A stretch of 64,000 nucleotides of DNA from Sedimentitalea sp041224545. Its GTDB lineage: Bacteria > Pseudomonadota > Alphaproteobacteria > Rhodobacterales > Rhodobacteraceae. The notes under the pieces were generated by a model that had not been told where the DNA came from, did no database searches, and saw only the letters and a list, made by a program, of their open reading frames with translations. The stretch is taken from positions 62,001-126,000 of the forward strand of contig NZ_JBGFGP010000150.1 in the NCBI RefSeq assembly GCF_041224545.1, written 5' to 3'. The stretch's first letter is position 1, and each line of letters starts with the position of its first letter. The translations under genes were made by a program, and so were the position numbers. Positions 51,436 through 60,388 of this stretch are shown here, piece after piece.

Positions 51436-52568
51436 CCACGTGCCTCTAGCATCTCGGTGGCGATTGCCACGGACCGGGCCGCGCCGTCAAATTCCAGACC
51501 GCCCTGCGCGCGATGCGGAGCGCCCGTCACCTCGCAGATCGCGGCACAGAGCGTCTCGGCAGTCAGATCGCGCTCGCGTACCGTCGCGATGCCCGGCAGG
51601 CCCGACAAGCTGTTGGCGCGCAGCGCCTGTTCGACCTCGTTGCCAGCGTCAAAGGGAATGAACACGGCCGGTATGCCGGTTTGCAGAACGTCCATTGCGG
51701 TGTTGTAGCCGCACATGCTGACCGAGGCGGTGGCATTGGCAAGGAGGTTGCGAAAATCCGGGCGCAGCGGCTCGACGATGACGTGCCCGCCGATTGCTTG
51801 CCTGCGCAAAGAGGCCACACGCTCTGCCGGGCCGGCAACCAGCAGACGCCAGCGCATTCCGGGCATCTGTCGCGCGGCGGCGAGCGCGGTTTCAAAAATG
51901 CTGGTGCCCACCTCGCCGCCCCCGGCACTCACCAGGATTTCACCGGTGCCGACCCCATCCGGGTGCGGCTGTGGCGCGGGCTGGGTCACGTAACCGGTAT
52001 ATTGCAGTCTGGCACGTATCGCATCGCCCACCGGCCAGCTTTGCTCAAGCGGCGTAATCCCGGGATCGGAATGCACAAGAACGGCGTCGTAATGGTCGGC
52101 GATCACATGGGCCGTCCGCTCTGCCTTGGACGGTTTGGACGGGGGCGCAAGGATGTCCCGCACCGACGACAGGATCACCGGGCGCGCCTGCAGCGTATCT
52201 GCGGTCTGAAGGAGCGCGAGGAATTCCGCGCTCAGAACCCGGCGGCCAAATGGAAACAACTCGGTCATCAGGACGTCGGGTTTGAAATCGCCGACCGTGT
52301 TGCACAGCAGCGCGGCGCGCGCCGTCATCAGTGTTTCATCGGCGGGTTCGCCGGTTTCGGTCAGCAGGCGCGAAAAATTCACGCCATCCGACCGGAGCGG
52401 AGGCAGTTGCAGTATCCGGACACCTGTCGGAACGGCGATGTCCAGCGGCATGCCGCCGCTGACCAGAACCACCCGGTTTCCTGCCGTCGCAAAGGCATCG
52501 GCGAGCACGAGCGCCCGGCGCAAGTGGCCGGAACCCAGCAGGTGAGTGACGACGATCATCACCTTCAT
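51432..52568 (-). CDS. GT-B glycosyltransferase, MurG/GT28-like, GSGHLRR type
   Basis: A 378-residue GT-B enzyme. The N-terminal donor/acceptor loop is LLGSGHLRRALVLADAF (about 10-26); the C-terminal nucleotide-sugar half has EILVSAGGGEVGTSIFETAL and the MurG-like tail CGYNTAMDVLQTGIPAVFIPFD. It is recognisably a paralogue of the 403-residue transferase at 55470 (same GxGHLRR and GYNT blocks). Donor and acceptor are not known. 4-base overlaps on both sides. Confidence 0.85.
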   Translation of the reverse strand: MKVMIVVTHLLGSGHLRRALVLADAFATAGNRVVLVSGGMPLDIAVPTGVRILQLPPLRSDGVNFSRLLTETGEPADETLMTARAALLCNTVGDFKPDVLMTELFPFGRRVLSAEFLALLQTADTLQARPVILSSVRDILAPPSKPSKAERTAHVIADHYDAVLVHSDPGITPLEQSWPVGDAIRARLQYTGYVTQPAPQPHPDGVGTGEILVSAGGGEVGTSIFETALAAARQMPGMRWRLLVAGPAERVASLRRQAIGGHVIVEPLRPDFRNLLANATASVSMCGYNTAMDVLQTGIPAVFIPFDAGNEVEQALRANSLSGLPGIATVRERDLTAETLCAAICEVTGAPHRAQGGLEFDGAARSVAIATEMLEARG

Positions 52569-53146
52569 GGCCGCTTCTCCAATCGTACCGGCTCGCGTTC
52601 GGGGATCAGCTTCTGGTCCGAAAGGGTCAGCACGAACAACCGGTTGCGCTTGATCCTAAAGGGGGCCGGCCCGTCGAAATTCCAGCTATGCGCGCGGGCG
52701 AGCAGCACCCGCATCACCCCGATATGGCAGACCACAACCGCATCCCGCTTCACCCCGTCGAGCCAGGGACGCAAGCGGCGGTCAAGCTCTCGCGGGCTTT
52801 CACCATTTGGCGCGCGATAGTCCCAGCCCCAGTCCTCGATATGTCGAAATCCCGATCCGGGTTGTTCCAGCAGGTCTTTGCCCCGCAGCCCCTCCCAATC
52901 GCCCCAACTCATTTCGGACAGTGCCGCGTCAACACGCGGTGCGCGTGCGGCAACGATTTGGGCGGTTTCCCGTGCGCGGTCCAGCGGGCTGGACCAGAGG
53001 TCGGCCTTGTCCCACGGGGCCGGCAGGCGGAACTGGCACAATTCCGCGCGGGCGTCGTCGTCAAGCGGTATATCGCTGCTGCCCTGTATGCGGCCCTCGC
53101 GGTTCCAGGCAGTGTGGCCGTGCCGCAAGAGCGCGAGACGGATCAC
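52565..53146 (-). CDS. Histidine phosphatase (phosphoglycerate-mutase-like)
   Basis: A 193-residue histidine phosphatase superfamily protein: catalytic LALLRHGHTAWNREGRIQG at residues 4-22 (RHG), LWSSPLDRARETAQIV, the acid region EMSWGDWEGLRG and VVVCHIGVMRVLLA with the second histidine. In a glycan cluster it may dephosphorylate a sugar phosphate intermediate, as GmhB- or CobC-like enzymes do elsewhere (inference). Overlaps both neighbours by 4 bases. Confidence 0.88.
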   Translation of the reverse strand: MIRLALLRHGHTAWNREGRIQGSSDIPLDDDARAELCQFRLPAPWDKADLWSSPLDRARETAQIVAARAPRVDAALSEMSWGDWEGLRGKDLLEQPGSGFRHIEDWGWDYRAPNGESPRELDRRLRPWLDGVKRDAVVVCHIGVMRVLLARAHSWNFDGPAPFRIKRNRLFVLTLSDQKLIPEREPVRLEKRP

Positions 53147-54234
53147 GACCGGCTCTCCAGCAACGGCGCGACAGCGCGCCAGAACGTATCACGCGCGCTT
53201 GACAACAGGTGGTCGCGCTGAATGGTCTGCCGCGCGGCCAGACCACGTGCCCGACATTGGGCGGCATCGTCCAGCATTTCGACGATCCGTGCGGCCAGGG
53301 CCGCAGCCCCGTCCTCGGGCGACGGATAGAGGCCGGGCGCGAGAACATCGCGGACGCCGGGGCGATCCTGCGCGATCACCGGCACGCCCGCCGCCTGGGC
53401 TTCGAGATAGACCATGCCGAACCCCTCGTGGACACCGGGCCAGAAAAACAGAGCGGTGTTGCCATAGGCCGCGCTCATCTGTGCGGCGTCAAGCTGGCCG
53501 AGGAAACGAACGCGATCACCGAAAGGGAACATCAGCTGCTCGACCTCGGGGCGCGCGGGGCCTTCGCCGGCAATATCAAGCCGCCAATCGCGATCGCCAA
53601 GTTCGCCGAGCGTGTCGGCAATGATCCGGTAGGATGCGAGCTTGTCACCATGCCGCATCATCCCGGCACTCAACATCCGGGGCAGATGACCTGCCGGGTC
53701 AGCGGCAGCGGGCAGATCCGTCTGTGGCAGAAACGGCTTGAGATTGACCAGTCGCTGCCCCGCAGGGCGATGCCGTTCCAGCGTGATCAGATCATGCGCT
53801 GTGAGGTAAAACACCACATCCGCCGCGTCGATGGCGGATTCTGCTGCGGCTGCGAATTCTGCCCAGGGGCCGGTCAGACGTTTCCTGGCGCGGCTTGCCT
53901 CGATCTGGACATAGGGAATACCCAGTTCGGACGTGACCGCGTGCCCGATGAAATCCGGGGCCTTGTAGTAATTGTGATAGGTCACCCACAGGTCGGGGGG
54001 GGCGTCGGCATAGAGCGCGCAAATCCGGGCCGCCTCGGCACGCGCATTGTCGCGGATTGCTGCCTGCCGGGTGGCATCACCCTTGCTCTCATGAGTCTGG
54101 ACGGTGGACACCAGCGACACGTCGGCATCGTCCGTGGCAATCGCTGCCATCAAGGCACGGGCAAAGGCGCGATCGCCCGAGGGCACGGGATGCGTCGGCG
54201 GTTTCATCGGGGCGTAGAAGGCCACGCGCGGCAT
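53143..54234 (-). CDS. Glycosyltransferase, GT4-like
   Basis: A 363-residue GT-B transferase. The N-terminal half starts VAFYAPMKPPTHPVPSGDRAFARALMAAI; the C-terminal half has the GT4 E-x7-E type region VFFWPGVHEGFGMVYLEAQAAGVPVIAQDRPGVRDV (about 268-303). Typical of enzymes building surface or storage polysaccharides. It is separated from the upstream transferase by only three bases. Confidence 0.88.
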   Translation of the reverse strand: MPRVAFYAPMKPPTHPVPSGDRAFARALMAAIATDDADVSLVSTVQTHESKGDATRQAAIRDNARAEAARICALYADAPPDLWVTYHNYYKAPDFIGHAVTSELGIPYVQIEASRARKRLTGPWAEFAAAAESAIDAADVVFYLTAHDLITLERHRPAGQRLVNLKPFLPQTDLPAAADPAGHLPRMLSAGMMRHGDKLASYRIIADTLGELGDRDWRLDIAGEGPARPEVEQLMFPFGDRVRFLGQLDAAQMSAAYGNTALFFWPGVHEGFGMVYLEAQAAGVPVIAQDRPGVRDVLAPGLYPSPEDGAAALAARIVEMLDDAAQCRARGLAARQTIQRDHLLSSARDTFWRAVAPLLESRS

Positions 54235-54237
54235 GGT

Positions 54238-55473
54238 TCAACGGCTTTCGGTCAGGCGGTGCAACCGCTGCGACAGGCGCTCGATACCCGGCTCCATCAC
54301 GAACTCGGCGCGCAGCCGGGCCAGCGCGTTGTCGGCCATGGCCCGCGCATGGGCGGGGTCGGCGGCAACCCGTGAGATCGCGGTGGCAAGGGCGGCCGGC
54401 GTGTCCTCCGAGAGGGTCCCGTGCACGCCGTCCTCGATGAATTCGGGAATCGCCGAGACAGCCGTTGTCAGGATTGCGAGACGCTGGCTAGCGGCCTCCA
54501 TCAGGACGTTGGGAAGCCCGTCGCGATCGCCGTCCGCCGCGATGCGGCTGGGCAGGACAAACAGGTCGGCATTGCGCATCTGGTCAATCACCTGTGGCTG
54601 ATCGCAAGGGCCGCACCAGGTGATCCGCGCCGCGATGCCGCTGGCGCTTGCCTTTTGCGCCAGGGGTTCGGACAGCGGGCCACCGCCGATATGCGTCCAG
54701 TGCCAATCCAGCGAGTCAGGCAGTTGCGCCAGCGCCGCGATCAACCGGTCAAACCCCTTTTTCTCGACCAGCCGCCCGACGGATATGAGCCGCAACGGAT
54801 CGCCGGTGCGGCGCGGCGGGTGTTCCGATGGTTCGGGAAAGCGGCTGAGGTCAAGCCCGTGATAGATCAGGTCGATCCGCGAAGGGTCCGCCGCGAGCCG
54901 GCGCAACTGCGCTGCGCCATAGGCCGTGCACGTGGACCCGAAAGTGGCCCCCGTCGCGTCGTCCGCCAGTTTTTCGGCGATTTCCCAATCGGGCGAGGTC
55001 CAGATATCCTTGGCATGGGCCGAGAAGCTCCACGGCAATCCGCGCATGATCGCGGCATAGCGCGCAACCGATGCGGGCGTGTGCAGGAAATGCGCATACA
55101 GGCCGCGCGTTTGCACGGGCAGTTCGGCGGCCAGCACGCAGGCCTGTCCGAACCGGCGGATCCGGTTTTTGTCGAGATCGCGGGCAAGATCGCGGCGCCA
55201 GACGGCATAGGCATCCGCATAGCCGGGCAGGGTCCGGGCAACTTCGCGGGCCCTCCAGACACGGGCCGGATCGTGATGCAGATATTCCGGAAGGTATCGC
55301 ACCTGCGCCTGAAGCCGGTCATGCAGGGGATGGGTCTTGGTATCCGTCGGATGGCGCAGCGACCAGATGTCGAACTGATGTCCCGCCTGTTCCAGCGCCA
55401 CAAGTTCCTGCGCGATGAAGGTTTCGGACAGACGCGGCCATCCCTTGACCACAATCGCGAGTTTTCTGGTCAT
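54238..55473 (-). CDS. Glycosyltransferase family 4 (WcaL-like)
   Basis: A 411-residue GT4 enzyme: KGWPRLSETFIAQELVALEQAGH (about 10-32) is the hallmark start of colanic-acid/exopolysaccharide WcaL-type transferases, followed by AHFLHTPASVARYAAIM, the nucleotide-sugar half LRLISVGRLVEKKGFDRLIAAL, and LFVLPSRIAADGDRDGLPNVLMEAAS with the catalytic E-x7-E region. Overlaps the upstream gene by 4 bases. Confidence 0.9.
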   Translation of the reverse strand: MTRKLAIVVKGWPRLSETFIAQELVALEQAGHQFDIWSLRHPTDTKTHPLHDRLQAQVRYLPEYLHHDPARVWRAREVARTLPGYADAYAVWRRDLARDLDKNRIRRFGQACVLAAELPVQTRGLYAHFLHTPASVARYAAIMRGLPWSFSAHAKDIWTSPDWEIAEKLADDATGATFGSTCTAYGAAQLRRLAADPSRIDLIYHGLDLSRFPEPSEHPPRRTGDPLRLISVGRLVEKKGFDRLIAALAQLPDSLDWHWTHIGGGPLSEPLAQKASASGIAARITWCGPCDQPQVIDQMRNADLFVLPSRIAADGDRDGLPNVLMEAASQRLAILTTAVSAIPEFIEDGVHGTLSEDTPAALATAISRVAADPAHARAMADNALARLRAEFVMEPGIERLSQRLHRLTESR

Positions 55474-56681
55474 TCTGCTGCTTTGTCCGCGCTTTTGCTC
55501 AGGAGGACAGAGACGCGATCGGTGACATAGTCAAGCCCGTCCAGCAATCCGTCGGAAACGGCGTCCGAAGGTTTCGATTGACAGGGCAGGGCACGGATCG
55601 CCTCGATCATGGATTGCGTTGTCATGCCGTCGCCCCGGTCGCACAGCATCCGCACGAGGCCGAGGTCTTCGGCGCGGCTGGCGCGGATATACTGTTCCAG
55701 GCGCGGCACCGTGCGCGGTACGATGACCGCCCGCTTGTCGAATGACAGCACTTCGCAGAACGTGTTGTACCCGCCCATGCAGACCACGCCTTCGGCCCCG
55801 GCAAACAGGGCCTCGATCTGCGAGTCGAACCCCACGGCGGTGACCCGCCCGTTCAGCCTAGCAACGCGGGTTTCGAAGTCGGCCCGGGTATCGCCCGAGA
55901 GGAAGGGGCCATAGACCAGCATCGCACGGGGGCCGAGCGCGGGATCGCGTTCATAGGCCGACAGGACAAGGTTGACCATCGATTGCCCATCGCCACCGCC
56001 TCCGGGTGTCACCAGGATATAGGGGTCCGTGATCGGCGCGGCTTCGGTGCTCAGGGTTCGGCGCAGATAACCGGTCCAATGCATTCGGCGCTTGACCTTG
56101 TCGCTGAGTGCGAGTCCCTCGGTCGGATCGTAGATCGAGCGCAGCCCGTAGATCCACAGTTCGTCGTAAAAGCGTTCGGTGGCCGCGATGGCCCCCTTGC
56201 GATCCCATTCGGCCGCCAGCACCGCAGGCTCGTCAAGCACGTCGCGCAGGCCAAGCACCAGCCGGGTGCGCCCTTCGTTGGCCAGCATTTCCAGCGTCGG
56301 CAACAGCTCACCGCGAAAACCGGTCGGCTCCTTGTCGACGATCACGATATCCGGATCGTACTGTTCGGCGGTGGCCCGGATCAGGCCGGCGCGCAGATCC
56401 GTGGTCTGTTCGATGTCCATGCCGAGTGTCTGGGATTCATAGCTGCCGTCGCGCAGTTTGGTCACACCGGGCAGGCGCACATGATCGACGCGGGCGGGAA
56501 AGGTGAACCGCCCCGCAACGGGAGACCCCGTAAGTATGAGCGCCGACGCGGTGGGAATGGCTCGCGTGATCGCCTCGGCCAGTGCCCGCGAGCGCCTGAG
56601 ATGGCCCAGACCGAACGTGTCATGGCTGTAGAGCATGATGCGAGGGGGGCGTGGGGCCGTCGATGCAGCGCTGCGTGTCAA
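55470..56681 (-). CDS. GT-B glycosyltransferase, first gene of the glycan cluster
   Basis: A 403-residue GT-B enzyme with LYSHDTFGLGHLRRSRALAEAI (about 17-38), DPDIVIVDKEPTGFRGEL, the nucleotide-sugar loop ILVTPGGGGDGQSMVNLVL and VVCMGGYNTFCEVLSFDKRAVIVPR. Paralogous to the transferase at 51432. The start is uncertain: TTG 56681 is the first codon of the open frame, while ATG 56636 would begin at MLYSHDTFGLG and remove 15 variable residues. It heads the operon; an 8-bp inverted repeat lies 80 bases upstream. Confidence 0.83.
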   Translation of the reverse strand: MTRSAASTAPRPPRIMLYSHDTFGLGHLRRSRALAEAITRAIPTASALILTGSPVAGRFTFPARVDHVRLPGVTKLRDGSYESQTLGMDIEQTTDLRAGLIRATAEQYDPDIVIVDKEPTGFRGELLPTLEMLANEGRTRLVLGLRDVLDEPAVLAAEWDRKGAIAATERFYDELWIYGLRSIYDPTEGLALSDKVKRRMHWTGYLRRTLSTEAAPITDPYILVTPGGGGDGQSMVNLVLSAYERDPALGPRAMLVYGPFLSGDTRADFETRVARLNGRVTAVGFDSQIEALFAGAEGVVCMGGYNTFCEVLSFDKRAVIVPRTVPRLEQYIRASRAEDLGLVRMLCDRGDGMTTQSMIEAIRALPCQSKPSDAVSDGLLDGLDYVTDRVSVLLSKSADKAAE

Positions 56682-56760
56682 GACCTTGCCCCGCTCGGCG
56701 AGGAGAGCACCAGGCGGCGCGCATGCGGGTCAGATACCATATCGTGTCTCATGCCTGCCT

Positions 56761-56786
56761 TTGTGGCCGACTGCTGACGGCCACAA
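56761..56786. promoter_or_regulatory. Perfect inverted repeat TTGTGGCC-N10-GGCCACAA
   Basis: Two exact 8-base complementary arms around ten bases, centred midway between the divergent genes. The spacing puts both half-sites on the same face of the helix (18 bp centre to centre is less than two turns), consistent with a dimeric regulator; a weak hairpin is the alternative. Confidence 0.4.
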
Positions 56787-56850
56787 CCTTGGTTCTGAAT
56801 CTCCGGGTCACCGATATCACCCGGCGGGGGGCGTCAGGACCACACCGCCC

Positions 56851-56860
56851 CTACTAGTAG
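56851..56860. promoter_or_regulatory. 10-bp palindrome CTACTAGTAG
   Basis: Exact two-fold symmetry, 125 bases upstream of the MscS start. It includes CTAG, a tetranucleotide that is scarce in many bacterial genomes. Possible operator. Confidence 0.3.
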
Positions 56861-56984
56861 ACCTGTCGTTGATTGCAAACCACAAATTTCCCGGGAACGC
56901 CGCACTTTGACCAAAGCGGTTTGCACAGGCAGGGGGGCTCCTGTAGCGTTCATTGTCAAAATATCCTCGGGAAGCCCCACGCGA

Positions 56985-59360
56985 ATGAGCCGTATCCTGC
57001 CGCACCTTCTGATTGTTCTGAGTCTAGTGTTCGGGTTTGCGGCGGTTTCCGACGCGCAAACGTTGCCCGGATTCGGAGGTTCAGGTTCCGGGAGCGAAAG
57101 CTCTGAAAGCGACCTGAGTGCCGCGATCAGGCAGGCGGCGGAAAGCGGTGTCAATGTCATCGTCCTGGACGGCAATGGCAAGCTGGTTGCCGCCGCGGCT
57201 CCTTCCGACACGCCGGGTACGGCAGCATCGCCCAAGGGCACGGCGATGGACCACGCCTCGCCGCTGATGCAGATGCAGTCGGAAGTGAACCAGTTTCGCG
57301 AGACGCTTGCAAACCGACTTGCCGCGCTTCCCAATTCGGTGAACGAGGTGACGTTCATCCTGCGTGCCACAAGCCCGGATGGCGAGATTTCGACATATCT
57401 GCGCGTTCTGATGATGTCGCTTGGCCTGCTCATCGTCGGTTGGCTCGTCACACGCGAGATTTATGGCAAGCACATCGCGCGAAAATTCGTGGTTTCGAGA
57501 ATTCTCGAACACCCGCAGGGCTATCGGGACAAGATGCCTTTTCTGGTCTTCCGCTTTGTCATGGGCGTGGTGGGAACGTTGCTGGCAATGCTGGTCGCTT
57601 TCCTGATAGGCACGCTGTTCTTTCGCGAGGAACCGGATCAATCGATACAGCTGACGGTCGCGGCGATCTTCCTGACCATCTTTCTGGCGCGCACCTTGTC
57701 CGATCTCTGGCGGATGGTTTTGTCGCCTTTTCTGCCGCAATACCGGATCCCGGTTCTGTCGGACAAGGAGGCTCTGCGGCTTTACCGATGGGCGGTGATC
57801 CTCGGAAGCTATAGCATCGCGGCCATCATGTTCAGCACGTGGATCGCGGATTTCGGACTGAACTACAATGTCTACGCCATTCTTTCCGGCGCGCTCGAAC
57901 TCGTTGCGGCGCTGGGGAATATCGCGATGATCCTGTTCAATCGCAATGCGATTTCCAATGCGATCAGGGGCGGGCGCAAGGCGAACGAGGTGTCGTGGCT
58001 GATCCGTACCCTGTCTGTCGCATGGGCACCGGTGCTGATCGGGTATGTGATCTTTGGCTGGTTCGAACTGGCGTTCGACCTGGTTCTGGAGCGCAACGAG
58101 TCCATTCCCCTCGTCGCTGGCGCATATGCGGTGTTCCTGTCGATCATCGTCGTCTACGGGGGTATCAACTATTTGATCGAGCGGTTGTTCGAGCGCATCC
58201 GCCATGTCGAGCATGTCAACTCCGAGCTCGCCGCCGCAGAAGCGCTAGAAGCCGCTGCCGAGCAACCCGACGATGCCGAGCCGACCTCGGGGCTCGCGCC
58301 GACGCAGCACATCATGACCTACGAGGCTCTGGCGCGGCGTGTTGCGGGTATTCTCGCCTTCGTGGCCGGTGCCTATGCGCTGCTGCGGGTCTGGGACCCG
58401 GAGAACCGGCTGCTGCCGGATTCGGCGATCGAGCGACTGCTGGATGTCGTGACGATCCTGTTCATCGGCTATATCGTCTACAATTTCTTCCGCATCTGGA
58501 TCGACAGCAAGATCGCAGAAGAGACGGTCGACGAGACAGAAGCCGAACTGGGAGACGAAGGCGGTGCCGGCAGTGCCAGCCGCCTGGCGACGTTGTTGCC
58601 GTTGTTCCGGGGGGCAATCCTGGCAATCGTGCTGGTATCGATTGCGCTCATCGCGTTGCTCGAACTGGGCATCAATGTCAGCCCGCTCTTTGCAGGTGCC
58701 GGCGTCGTCGGCCTCGCGGTCGGGTTCGGCGCGCAGACGCTGGTGCGCGACATCTTTTCCGGGGCTTTCTTTCTGATCGACGACGCGTTTCGCAAGGGCG
58801 AGTATATCGACATTGGCGACGTGAAGGGCACGGTCGAGAAGATCTCGGTGCGATCCTTTCAGCTACGCCATCATCTGGGCGCGCTCAACACCATCCCGTT
58901 TGGCGAGATCAAGGTGCTCACCAACTATTCCCGCGACTGGGTCATCATGAAATTGCCGCTGCGTGTGACCTATGACACCGATGTCGAGAAGGTGCGCAAG
59001 CTGATCAAGAAACTGGGTCAGGAATTGCTCGAGGATCCGGTGATCGGTGACAATTTCATCCAGCCGCTGAAATCTCAGGGTGTGATCGAGATGCAGGACA
59101 GCGCCATGATCATCCGGGTCAAATTCATGACCAAGCCCGGCGATCAATGGCTGGTACGCAAGCGGGTCTACGAAGAAATCCGCGCCCTGTTTGCGCGTGA
59201 AGGCATTCACTTTGCCCATCGTGAAGTCACTGTGCGCCTCGCGGATGCCAATCCGAACGACCTGACGCCGGCGCAGAAGGAGGCGGTGGCCGGTGCGGCG
59301 CGTGGCGTGATAGACGACGATTTCATGGACGATGCCGGACCGGAGGGCGACGACCGCTGA
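56985..59360 (+). CDS. Large MscS-family mechanosensitive channel
   Basis: A 791-residue inner-membrane channel. Signal peptide about 1-24 (LLIVLSLVFGFAAVSDAQ), a periplasmic region to about 130, then some ten membrane helices and the MscS core: pore helix LFAGAGVVGLAVGFGAQTLVRDIFSGAFFLIDDAFRKGEYIDIGDVKGTVEKIS (about 562-618), with the beta domain SFQLRHHLGALNTIPFGEIKVLTNYSRDW and an acidic cytoplasmic tail. It releases solutes on hypo-osmotic shock; the extra N-terminal helices place it with the MscK/YbdG/YnaI-like large members. ATG 56985 yields the signal peptide. Confidence 0.92.
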   Translation: MSRILPHLLIVLSLVFGFAAVSDAQTLPGFGGSGSGSESSESDLSAAIRQAAESGVNVIVLDGNGKLVAAAAPSDTPGTAASPKGTAMDHASPLMQMQSEVNQFRETLANRLAALPNSVNEVTFILRATSPDGEISTYLRVLMMSLGLLIVGWLVTREIYGKHIARKFVVSRILEHPQGYRDKMPFLVFRFVMGVVGTLLAMLVAFLIGTLFFREEPDQSIQLTVAAIFLTIFLARTLSDLWRMVLSPFLPQYRIPVLSDKEALRLYRWAVILGSYSIAAIMFSTWIADFGLNYNVYAILSGALELVAALGNIAMILFNRNAISNAIRGGRKANEVSWLIRTLSVAWAPVLIGYVIFGWFELAFDLVLERNESIPLVAGAYAVFLSIIVVYGGINYLIERLFERIRHVEHVNSELAAAEALEAAAEQPDDAEPTSGLAPTQHIMTYEALARRVAGILAFVAGAYALLRVWDPENRLLPDSAIERLLDVVTILFIGYIVYNFFRIWIDSKIAEETVDETEAELGDEGGAGSASRLATLLPLFRGAILAIVLVSIALIALLELGINVSPLFAGAGVVGLAVGFGAQTLVRDIFSGAFFLIDDAFRKGEYIDIGDVKGTVEKISVRSFQLRHHLGALNTIPFGEIKVLTNYSRDWVIMKLPLRVTYDTDVEKVRKLIKKLGQELLEDPVIGDNFIQPLKSQGVIEMQDSAMIIRVKFMTKPGDQWLVRKRVYEEIRALFAREGIHFAHREVTVRLADANPNDLTPAQKEAVAGAARGVIDDDFMDDAGPEGDDR

Positions 59361-59549
59361 ACATGGCACGTGCGCCGTGTGCTTGCGTTGCCAGCGTGTT
59401 CCGCGGGCCGGTCGGGAGTTCACCCGCCTGTGTTAGGTGTAAAGGTTGGCCTCGGGGTACCGAAGGTTCTGCGCGCCACAGTTCGCGCGGCAACCTGCAT
59501 GCGTCACTTTCGTATTTGTTGCTGGCTCCGCGTCAGCGGCGGGGGCCTG

Positions 59550-59915
59550 TCACGCGTGGGGGCGCGGCATGATCCGGGCCGTCGACGCCTCGACGCAGGG
59601 CTTGCCCATACGTTCGGTCAGCGATGCAAAGCTGTGTCCCAGAAACGCGCAGGTGCAAAGATCGATCCCGGTTTCCTCGTTCACGAGGATCAGACGCTCG
59701 CCCTGGAACATCAGGGCAAAGCCCTGTGCGGCCAGTTCACGAACCAGACTGCTCCAGTCGGTTGCGTTGTTGAAGGTCGGGCTGAGATGACAGGCCAGCG
59801 AAACCGCAGTTTCGCAATCCAGCGCGCTTTCATCATGTCCGCGGCTGAATTCCGTCCAAAGATTGGGGAGGGGGCGGTCCGGGCGGTTGAAACGTTCACT
59901 CATTACAATACTCAT
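59550..59915 (-). CDS. Hypothetical protein (121 aa)
   Basis: A 121-residue soluble protein with two or three cysteines (LDCETAVSLACHLSP; IDLCTCAFLGHSF) and mixed helix/strand pattern (WSSLVRELAAQGFALMFQGERLILVNEETG). I do not recognise the family. The ATG at 59915 lies five bases after GGAAG and is preferred over a second ATG at 59903. Its promoter region holds a 14-bp palindrome. Confidence 0.7.
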   Translation of the reverse strand: MSIVMSERFNRPDRPLPNLWTEFSRGHDESALDCETAVSLACHLSPTFNNATDWSSLVRELAAQGFALMFQGERLILVNEETGIDLCTCAFLGHSFASLTERMGKPCVEASTARIMPRPHA

Positions 59916-59951
59916 GACTACTTCCAATCGTTAAGATACAAACTGAACTAA

Positions 59952-59965
59952 AACATGATCATGTT
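59952..59965. promoter_or_regulatory. Perfect 14-bp palindrome AACATGATCATGTT
   Basis: Exact dyad in an AT-rich stretch, 36 bases upstream of the gene starting at 59915, where -10/-35 contacts are expected. A likely repressor operator; no regulator gene is adjacent. Confidence 0.45.
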
Positions 59966-60031
59966 ACTACATGGATAAGAATTGGGCAAATTTTAGATGT
60001 TTGCGTGAAACAATATTACGTGATCGTGAAG

Positions 60032-60388
60032 TCAGGGGCGATCGCGTTCCCGATCCGGGCAGCCAAACGGAACAAACGTGCTGGCCATGCCCTCGTTCAT
60101 GGACAGGATTGTCATGACATCGGCAAGCCGTATTTCCTCGGGTGTGGCGGCGCAAACCCGCATGTCTTCCGGGCAGCCCAAGTCGATGAAACTCTGGTGT
60201 TTTTCCACGAACCCGGTGCGGATCCCCGTCATGTCATACCCTCCGAGGACAGCCTGCCACGCCGCGCCGTAGAGATCGCATTTGCGCCGCGTCCACGCGT
60301 CCGACGCGGCGGGTTGTGACAGGGCCGGGACGGCCCAGCCCCAGAGCAGGGCAACGACGAAAAGCGGATGCAAAAGGTCAGTCCGCAT
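60032..60388 (-). CDS. Small exported cysteine-containing protein
   Basis: A 118-residue protein: signal peptide 1-25 (LHPLFVVALLWGWAVPALSQ) and a mature domain with four cysteines (RRKCDLYGAAW, LGCPEDMRVCAATP, VPFGCPD), which could form two disulfides. Unknown family. The start lies 11 bases inside the end of the permease gene, so it is co-translated with the peptide transporter and may serve it. Confidence 0.75.
   Translation of the reverse strand: MRTDLLHPLFVVALLWGWAVPALSQPAASDAWTRRKCDLYGAAWQAVLGGYDMTGIRTGFVEKHQSFIDLGCPEDMRVCAATPEEIRLADVMTILSMNEGMASTFVPFGCPDRERDRP

Larger units (their letters stand above)
56682..56984. other. Divergent promoter region between glycan cluster and MscS gene
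   Basis: 303 bases without a gene. It contains a perfect inverted repeat (56761-56786) and a 10-bp palindrome (56851-56860), both listed separately, and becomes AT-richer near 56865-56890. Confidence 0.5.

Noticed and set aside
59363..59951. 193-codon + strand frame after the MscS gene
   Set aside because: Mostly antisense to the better supported gene at 59550-59915, and lacks a ribosome-binding site.
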